Origin: Allobosea caraganae
GTDB taxonomy: Bacteria; Pseudomonadota; Alphaproteobacteria; Rhizobiales; Beijerinckiaceae
Reading direction: 5' to 3'
DNA: 48,557 nt
NCBI RefSeq assembly: GCF_003351345.1
Contig: NZ_QQTO01000041.1
Coordinates: 1-48,557, forward strand
Positions 43,370-48,557 of the stretch are shown one piece after another (the first letter of the stretch is position 1; every line of letters starts with the position of its first letter). The translations under genes were made by a program, and so were the position numbers. The notes below the pieces were generated by a model that was not told the origin of the DNA, did not search any database, and saw only the letters and a program-made list of their open reading frames with translations.

Positions 43370-44296
43370 TCATCCAGCCTTTTCCGGGGGAGGCTCCGAC
43401 AGCAATTCGCGCTTCAACAGCCCGTCCAGCCAATCCGCGAAGACCTGCAGGCGGCGCGAGAGATGGCGGCGATGTGAATAGAGCAGCGTTACCGCCATCG
43501 ACTCGGCGCGATGCTGGGGCAGCACCTCGACGAGCTCGCCGGCGAGGATGTGCTGTCGAACGTCGTAGGCCGGGACCTGGATGAGCCCGAGGCCGGCGAG
43601 GCAGCAGGCGATGTAAGCCTCAGCGCTGTTGACCGTGACGCGGCTGCGCAGCGCTTTCGTGCACGCGCTGTCCTGCTCCAGCCATTCCCAGTCCTCGATG
43701 CGGCCAGTGGCGGGCGACGCATAGTTGACCGCCCAATGCTCGGAGAGGTCGTCCGGCTTCAACGGAACGCCGTAGCGGGCGAGGTAGGCGGGGCTGGCGA
43801 CGTTGATCAGGATCAGCTTGCCGATCGACCGTGCAACCAAGCCCGAATCACTTAAGGGCCCGACGCGCAGGACGCAGTCGACGCTGTCCTCCACCAGATT
43901 CACCGCACGATCCGTCACGCCAAGGTCGATATCGATCCCGGGATAGGCTGCAAGGAAATCCGGCAGCGCGGGGGCGATGACGAGCCTACCGATCCGGCCG
44001 GGAACGTCGATGCGGAGCTTGCCCGATGGCATTGCCCCGCTCTGCCGGAAGAGGCCTTCGGTCTCCTCGACATCGGAAATGACGCGCAGGCAGCGCTCGT
44101 AGAAGGCCGCGCCGTCCTGGGTGGGAGAAACGCGACGGGTGGTGCGGTGGAGCAGCAGCGCCCCGACGCGGGCCTCAAGCTCAGAGACCGCCGCCGACAC
44201 CGAGGAGCGCGGCAGGCCGAGCGTATCGGCCGCCCGCGTGAAGCTGGAGCATTCGACCACCCGGGCGAATACGCGGAACAAGTCGATCCGGTCCAA
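43370..44296 (-). CDS. LysR family regulator, CrgA/DsdC-like group
   Basis: 308 aa. DRIDLFRVFARVVECSSFT with LPRSSVSAAVSELEARVGA is the LysR winged helix; LRIDVPGRIGRLVIAPALPD opens the effector domain. The start is TTG at 44296; an in-frame TGA lies five codons upstream and no ATG is available, and the N-terminus fits the family. It is divergent from the SDR-aldehyde dehydrogenase operon and probably controls it. Confidence 0.9.
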   Translation of the reverse strand: MDRIDLFRVFARVVECSSFTRAADTLGLPRSSVSAAVSELEARVGALLLHRTTRRVSPTQDGAAFYERCLRVISDVEETEGLFRQSGAMPSGKLRIDVPGRIGRLVIAPALPDFLAAYPGIDIDLGVTDRAVNLVEDSVDCVLRVGPLSDSGLVARSIGKLILINVASPAYLARYGVPLKPDDLSEHWAVNYASPATGRIEDWEWLEQDSACTKALRSRVTVNSAEAYIACCLAGLGLIQVPAYDVRQHILAGELVEVLPQHRAESMAVTLLYSHRRHLSRRLQVFADWLDGLLKRELLSEPPPEKAG

Positions 44297-44342
44297 TGTC
44301 GCAAACGCTCAGATTGTGAGGACATCCTGTTATTGTGCGGAT

Positions 44343-44365
44343 ATTCTGACAGGTGATATCAGAAT
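44343..44365. promoter_or_regulatory. Inverted repeat in LysR/SDR divergent region
   Basis: ATTCTGA-N9-TCAGAAT, perfect 7-bp arms, 47 bp from the lysR start and about 88 bp from the SDR start. The position and AT-rich dyad fit a LysR binding site. Confidence 0.5.
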
Positions 44366-44452
44366 GGCCAGCTTTATTGTAAAATCCTAGACGATAATGT
44401 GCGGCGGCGAAAGCGGCTGCGTGGCGCGGCCGTCTGCAAGGAGACCGACGCC

Positions 44453-45226
44453 GTGACCGATCACAGCATCAAGGGCAAGACCGCCATCATCGCCGGCGGC
44501 GCGAAGAACCTGGGTGGGCTGATCGCCCGCGATCTCGCGGCCCAGGGGGCGAAGGCGATTGCGATCCACTACAACAGCGCCGCGAGCAAGGCGGATGCCG
44601 ATGCGACGGTCGCCGCCGTGAAGGCGCTCGGGACTGAGGCCGTCGCCTTGCAGGCGAACCTGACCACGGCGGGCGCGAACGAGACGCTGTTCGCTGAAAC
44701 CGTCGCCGCGATCGGCCGCCCGGACATCGCGATCAACACCGTCGGCAAGGTCCTGAAGAAGCCGATGGCCGAGATCTCCGAGGCCGAATACGACGAGATG
44801 ACCGCGGTCAACTCCAAGGCGGCCTTCTTCTTCATCAAGGAAGCGGGCAAGCACCTCAACGACAACGGCAAGATCTGCACGATCGTCACCTCGCTGCTCG
44901 GCGCCTACACGCCGTTCTATTCGAGCTATGCCGGCACCAAGGCTCCGGTCGAGCACTTTACGCGCGCGGCCTCGAAGGAGCTCGGCGAGCGCGGCATCTC
45001 GGTGACCGCCATCGGCCCGGGCCCGATGGACACGCCATTCTTCTACCCAGCCGAGGGCACCGAGGCCGTCGCCTACCACAAGACGGCCGCCGCGCTCTCG
45101 AACTTCTCCAAGACCGGCCTGACGGACATCGAGGACATCGTCCCCTTCATCCGCCTGCTGGTCTCGGACGGCTGGTGGATGACCGGCCAGACCATCCTCG
45201 TCAACGGCGGCTACACCACCAAGTGA
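44453..45226 (+). CDS. Short-chain dehydrogenase/reductase
   Basis: 257 aa from GTG at 44453, chosen for AAGGAGA eight bases upstream. Rossmann entry IIAGGAKNLGGLIARDLAAQ, INTVGKVLKKP, catalytic Ser in IVTSLLGAYTP and Tyr/Lys in YSSYAGTKAPVEHF are all present; the C-terminus has MTGQTILVNGGY. The usual NNAG reads NTVG. NAD(P)-dependent oxidoreductase of unknown substrate, followed by an aldehyde dehydrogenase, so perhaps part of alcohol/aldehyde oxidation. Confidence 0.92.
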   Translation: MTDHSIKGKTAIIAGGAKNLGGLIARDLAAQGAKAIAIHYNSAASKADADATVAAVKALGTEAVALQANLTTAGANETLFAETVAAIGRPDIAINTVGKVLKKPMAEISEAEYDEMTAVNSKAAFFFIKEAGKHLNDNGKICTIVTSLLGAYTPFYSSYAGTKAPVEHFTRAASKELGERGISVTAIGPGPMDTPFFYPAEGTEAVAYHKTAAALSNFSKTGLTDIEDIVPFIRLLVSDGWWMTGQTILVNGGYTTK

Positions 45227-45291
45227 GCCGATGGGCGGCCGGGGCAACCCCGGCCGCCTCCCCTATTCGCGGCGCTTCCGGAGTTTGGGTC

Positions 45292-46668
45292 ATGAGCAAC
45301 AGGTTTCAGCCGCTCCTCGACGCGCAGCGGGAGCATTTCCTGACGGACGCGACGAAGAGCTACGACTGGCGGATGGACCAGCTCGGCCGCATGGAGCGGA
45401 TGCTCCTCGAGAACAAGGACGCCTTCTGCGCCGCGCTCTATCAGGATTTCGGCAAGCCGCCCTTCGAGCAGCTCTTCGAGATCACCGTGCCGAGCGGGGT
45501 GATCAGGTACTACCGGGAGAATCTCCGCGAGCTGATGGCGCCGCAGCAGGTCGCGATACCTGCCGGGCTGGAGGCGACCGGCAACAAGGGCGTGATCTAC
45601 AAGGAGCCCTATGGCGTCACGCTGGTGATCGGCCCGTTCAATGCCCCGATCCTGCTGCTGCTCGACCCGGCGATCGCTGCGCTCGCGGCCGGCAACACCG
45701 TCATCCTGAAGCCGGCCAACACGACGCCGGCGACCGCCGCGCTGTTCCAGGAACTGGTGCCGCAGTATTTCGCACCGGAGAACGTCACCGTCGTCACCGG
45801 CGGGCGCGAGGAGATCGGCGAGCTGCTGCTGCTCCCCTTCGACTTCATCTTCTTCACCGGCTCCTCGGCCGTGGGCAAGGTGGTGATGCGCGCCGCCGCC
45901 GAGCATCTGACGCCCGTCATCCTCGAACTCGGCGGGCAGAATCCGACCATCGTCGACGAAACAGCCAATCTCGACATCGCCGCCGACCGCATCGCCTGGG
46001 GCCATAACGCGATCTCCGGCCAATGGTGCATCGCGCCGGGCTATGTCTGCGTGCATGAGAGCGTCGCCGACGTTCTCGTCGGCAAGCTCAAGGCGTCGAT
46101 CGTCAAGATGTACGGCGAGGACCCGAGCAAGAGCCCGGACTTCGCGCGCATGATCAGCACGCATGATGCAGAGCGGGTCGCCTCCTACATCATCCCCGGA
46201 AAGGTCGTGCACGGCGGGCGCTTCGACATCGCCGCGCGCTATGTCGAGCCGACCATCCTCTATCCCTCGGGCTGGGATGATCCGGCTCTGCAGCAGGAGG
46301 TCTTCGGACCGGTGCTGCCGGTGATGGCCTATCGCGACCTCAGGGAGATCGTCGGCATCATCAAGCGCAAGCCGAAGCCGCTGGCCGCCTACATCTTCAG
46401 CAAGGACAAGGCGGCGATCGACCATGTGCTTGCGAGCCTCTCCTTCGGCGGCGGCTGCGTCAACCAGACCAACCTGCATTGCTGGATCGACAGCCTGCCG
46501 TTCGGCGGCGTCGGCAATAGCGGCATGGGCAAGTATTACGGCAAGGCCGGCTTCGACGCGCTGAGCAACGCCAAGGCGATGCTGATCGGCAATCCGGACG
46601 TCGATCTCGATGTCTTCCCGCCCTATGCGGGCAAGGACATCGCCAGGAATCTCAGCGTGTTTTCTTAA
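45292..46668 (+). CDS. Aldehyde dehydrogenase (coniferyl aldehyde type)
   Basis: 458 aa from ATG at 45292. This short class lacks part of the N-terminus of classical enzymes and keeps EPYGVTLVIGPFNAPILLLL, LKPANTTPATAAL, FFTGSSAVGKVVM, the Glu in LELGGQNPTIV and the catalytic Cys in SGQWCIAPGYV. LPFGGVGNSGMGKYYGKAGF near the C-terminus is typical. Oxidises an aldehyde to an acid with NAD(P). Second gene of the operon, 65 nt after the SDR. Confidence 0.92.
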   Translation: MSNRFQPLLDAQREHFLTDATKSYDWRMDQLGRMERMLLENKDAFCAALYQDFGKPPFEQLFEITVPSGVIRYYRENLRELMAPQQVAIPAGLEATGNKGVIYKEPYGVTLVIGPFNAPILLLLDPAIAALAAGNTVILKPANTTPATAALFQELVPQYFAPENVTVVTGGREEIGELLLLPFDFIFFTGSSAVGKVVMRAAAEHLTPVILELGGQNPTIVDETANLDIAADRIAWGHNAISGQWCIAPGYVCVHESVADVLVGKLKASIVKMYGEDPSKSPDFARMISTHDAERVASYIIPGKVVHGGRFDIAARYVEPTILYPSGWDDPALQQEVFGPVLPVMAYRDLREIVGIIKRKPKPLAAYIFSKDKAAIDHVLASLSFGGGCVNQTNLHCWIDSLPFGGVGNSGMGKYYGKAGFDALSNAKAMLIGNPDVDLDVFPPYAGKDIARNLSVFS

Positions 46669-46682
46669 GGAGAGTGTCGGAC

Positions 46683-46949
46683 ATGCACATGGCAATGGTG
46701 ATCGGCGGCGGCATCGTCCTGCTCGGCCTCTTCCTCCTGTTCGGAAAGCTCTGGGGCGGCACCGACGCGGATCTTGCGCTTGCGGCCAAGCTGTTCGTCC
46801 CCGTCTGGCTCGCCATGTCGCTCACCAACATGTGGATCGGGGTGACGAAGGCCGGCTATTCGGTGCGGGACGAGTTGCCGATCCTCTTCCTCGTCTTTGC
46901 CCTGCCCGCCGCGGCCGCTGCCGCCGCGATCTGGCGAATGGCACGGTGA
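46683..46949 (+). CDS. Small membrane protein, three helices
   Basis: 88 aa from ATG at 46683 (AAGGAGA lies about 10 nt upstream; GTG at 46674 would be too close). Three hydrophobic helices, about 4-21, 33-51 and 63-83, with KAGYSV between the last two. Family not recognised with certainty. It lies 14 nt after the aldehyde dehydrogenase and 10 nt before the LtrA gene, so it is likely a member of the operon. Confidence 0.75.
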   Translation: MHMAMVIGGGIVLLGLFLLFGKLWGGTDADLALAAKLFVPVWLAMSLTNMWIGVTKAGYSVRDELPILFLVFALPAAAAAAAIWRMAR

Positions 46950-46959
46950 AGCGACGGAT

Positions 46960-48162
46960 ATGACCGACCAGTCTCCAGACCAGCATCCGCTCCTGCGCCG
47001 TCGCGACGGCCATCATGCCCGCGTCACCTTCGAAGAGCTGTTCTTCGATCTCGTCTACGTCTTCGCGGTCACCCAGCTCAGCCACGAATTGCTGCACAAC
47101 CTGACCCTGACCGGCGTCGTCCAGACTTTGATCCTCTGGTTCGCCGTCTGGCTCGGCTGGCAATATACCTGCTGGGTCACCAATTGGTTCGATCCCGAGA
47201 CCCCGCGCATCCGCTCCATGCTCTTCGCGCTGATGCTGGCCGGCCTCGTCATGGCTTCGGCCCTTCCCGAGGCCTTCGGCGAGCGGGCCCTGATCTTCGC
47301 CCTCGCCTATGTGGCGATTCAGGTCGGCCGCACCGCCTATATCGCCTGGGAGCTGGGTGCGGATCACCCGCTCTCGGCCAACTACCGGAGGATGCTCGGC
47401 TGGCTGATGATCTCGGCCATGTTCTGGATTGCCGGCGCCTTCGCGGAGAGCTGGATGCGCGGCGTGCTATGGGGGGTCGCCGTCGCCTGCGAATACGTCT
47501 CGCCGATGTTCGGCTTTCCACTGCCCCGCCTCGGACGCTCCAAGACGAGCGACTGGACGATCGAGGGCGGGCATCTCGCCGAGCGCTGCCAGCTCTTCGT
47601 CATCGTCGCGCTCGGCGAGACGCTGCTCGCCACCGGCGCGACCATGGCCGGGGCGAAGACGTGGGACATGTCGATCCTCTCGGCGTTGCTCGCGACCTTC
47701 CTCGGCACGCTCGCCATGTGGTGGCTCTATTTCGGGACGTCGAGCAAGGATGCGACGGAGACGATCGTCCGCTCCGCCGACCCGGGTCGTATCGGCGCGT
47801 ACTTCCACTATATTCACGCCATCCTGGTCGCCGGCATCATCGCGACGGCCGTTGGCAACGATCTCGTGCTCGCGCATCCGCATGACCCGTTGAAAACGGC
47901 CTACGCGCTCATTCTTTCCGCCGGCCCGGTGGTCTATCTGCTTGGGAGCGCCGTCTACAAAAGGATCGTCTATGGCGTCGTGCCCGCGTCCCACGTCGCG
48001 GGCGTGGTCGCGCTCCTGCTTCTGATCCCTGTCGCGTTCACCGTCGATCTGCTGACCATGGGCTGGCTGACGACGATCGTCATGCTCGCAGTCGGCTCGT
48101 GGGAAGCGCGGCTGCTGCGCAGGCGCCTTCTTAGCGACGCCCCCGCCCCGACGGTCCATTGA
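46960..48162 (+). CDS. Low temperature requirement protein A (LtrA) family
   Basis: 400 aa with about ten membrane helices. The diagnostic entry VTFEELFFDLVYVFAVTQLS is complete; ERCQLFVIVALGETLLATG and MWWLYF are further family marks. The function is not settled. ATG at 46960 is preferred because the LtrA motif then begins about 20 residues in. Last gene of the SDR/aldehyde dehydrogenase operon by spacing, though the functional link is unclear. Confidence 0.9.
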   Translation: MTDQSPDQHPLLRRRDGHHARVTFEELFFDLVYVFAVTQLSHELLHNLTLTGVVQTLILWFAVWLGWQYTCWVTNWFDPETPRIRSMLFALMLAGLVMASALPEAFGERALIFALAYVAIQVGRTAYIAWELGADHPLSANYRRMLGWLMISAMFWIAGAFAESWMRGVLWGVAVACEYVSPMFGFPLPRLGRSKTSDWTIEGGHLAERCQLFVIVALGETLLATGATMAGAKTWDMSILSALLATFLGTLAMWWLYFGTSSKDATETIVRSADPGRIGAYFHYIHAILVAGIIATAVGNDLVLAHPHDPLKTAYALILSAGPVVYLLGSAVYKRIVYGVVPASHVAGVVALLLLIPVAFTVDLLTMGWLTTIVMLAVGSWEARLLRRRLLSDAPAPTVH

Positions 48163-48282
48163 AGCAAGAGCGAAGCGCGAACGATATCAAGCGAGGTAGA
48201 GCTTCACATCTCGGCCACGCCCTTCGCTTTATCCGGGCATAAGCACAGTCGCTTCAATCAAAGTTTATTTCTCAAGTCTGTT

Positions 48283-48557
48283 TCATTTCAGCGAGGCTTC
48301 GACGGCTTGTTTAAAGCCTTCTGCGCGGAAGGCCGCCTGTAGCGTTACGGTACGTAACTGGTAGCGGTATGGGTACGGGAAGACGCCTGGCGGGGGTGCG
48401 GCGGTGTAGCTGAAGTGGATGTCCTTGCCCTCGCGCAGGGCGAGGATGTCGTTTCCGCTGAGCGGCCAGAACATCTGGCAGCCGGTCTCGTTGCACAGGC
48501 GCGGCGCCAGCCTAGTCGTCTCGACCGTCTCGGGCGCCTGGCGCGGCTTGCCGCCCT
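48283..48557 (-). CDS. IalB-like secreted protein, C-terminal part
   Basis: The minus-strand frame runs off the window end; the last 91 residues are visible. RLCNETGCQMFWPLSGNDIL with ALREGK and a C-terminal AAFRAEGFKQAVEAS fit the pattern of invasion-associated locus B proteins (C...GC, LR.G, S..GF..A). The two Cys likely form a disulfide in the periplasm. Without the N-terminus the call stays tentative. Confidence 0.55.
   Translation of the reverse strand, partial: GGKPRQAPETVETTRLAPRLCNETGCQMFWPLSGNDILALREGKDIHFSYTAAPPPGVFPYPYRYQLRTVTLQAAFRAEGFKQAVEASLK

Overview
This looks like chromosomal DNA of a high-GC alphaproteobacterium, probably Hyphomicrobiales and Bosea-like. The reasons are an initiator tRNA of alphaproteobacterial type, many ABC and TTT solute importers, GcvA-type LysR regulators, and families of short palindromic repeats carrying CTAG-type ends. 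The genus is an inference from style, not from a search.

Layout. 1-1340: 3' part of tRNA-fMet, two terminators, a frameshifted remnant of a large serine recombinase, and a DUF1345 membrane protein. 1538-5006 (minus): a two-gene operon of GGDEF/EAL proteins; one looks bifunctional and the other has a decayed EAL domain. 5337-11624: a LacI regulator divergent from a nucleoside-salvage operon (nucleoside hydrolase, sugar-type ABC importer without its own ATPase, ribokinase). 11857-20173 (minus): a seven-gene arabinoside operon (Dpp/Opp-type importer with two ATPases, GH51 arabinofuranosidase, ArsR-type regulator with a large C-terminal domain).

20442-32691 is the most interesting part. A GcvA-like LysR gene sits among three operons. 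They encode two thiolase-fold/DUF35 pairs, two family III CoA-transferases, an enoyl-CoA hydratase, a two-subunit CoA-transferase and a complete TctCBA carboxylate importer. Each operon is preceded by the same composite site, TGTGAG-N2-AA-N-CTCAAG, then exactly 16 nt, then TCGTTTGAC. It contains a LysR-type T-N11-A dyad (TGAG-N5-CTCA). The gene content suggests uptake of a carboxylate, CoA activation, hydration and retro-aldol cleavage without dehydrogenases.

33055-43369 is an accessory-looking stretch: an orphan NMT1-type binding protein, a junkyard of gene ends, an L,D-transpeptidase-fold lipoprotein lacking its catalytic His, a membrane-anchored DNA-binding/TPR protein, several AraC and MerR regulators, and most of the 105-bp repeats, some of which supply stop codons to adjacent genes. 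43370-48162: a LysR regulator divergent from SDR, aldehyde dehydrogenase, a small membrane protein and an LtrA-family protein. The window ends inside an IalB-like secreted protein gene on the minus strand.
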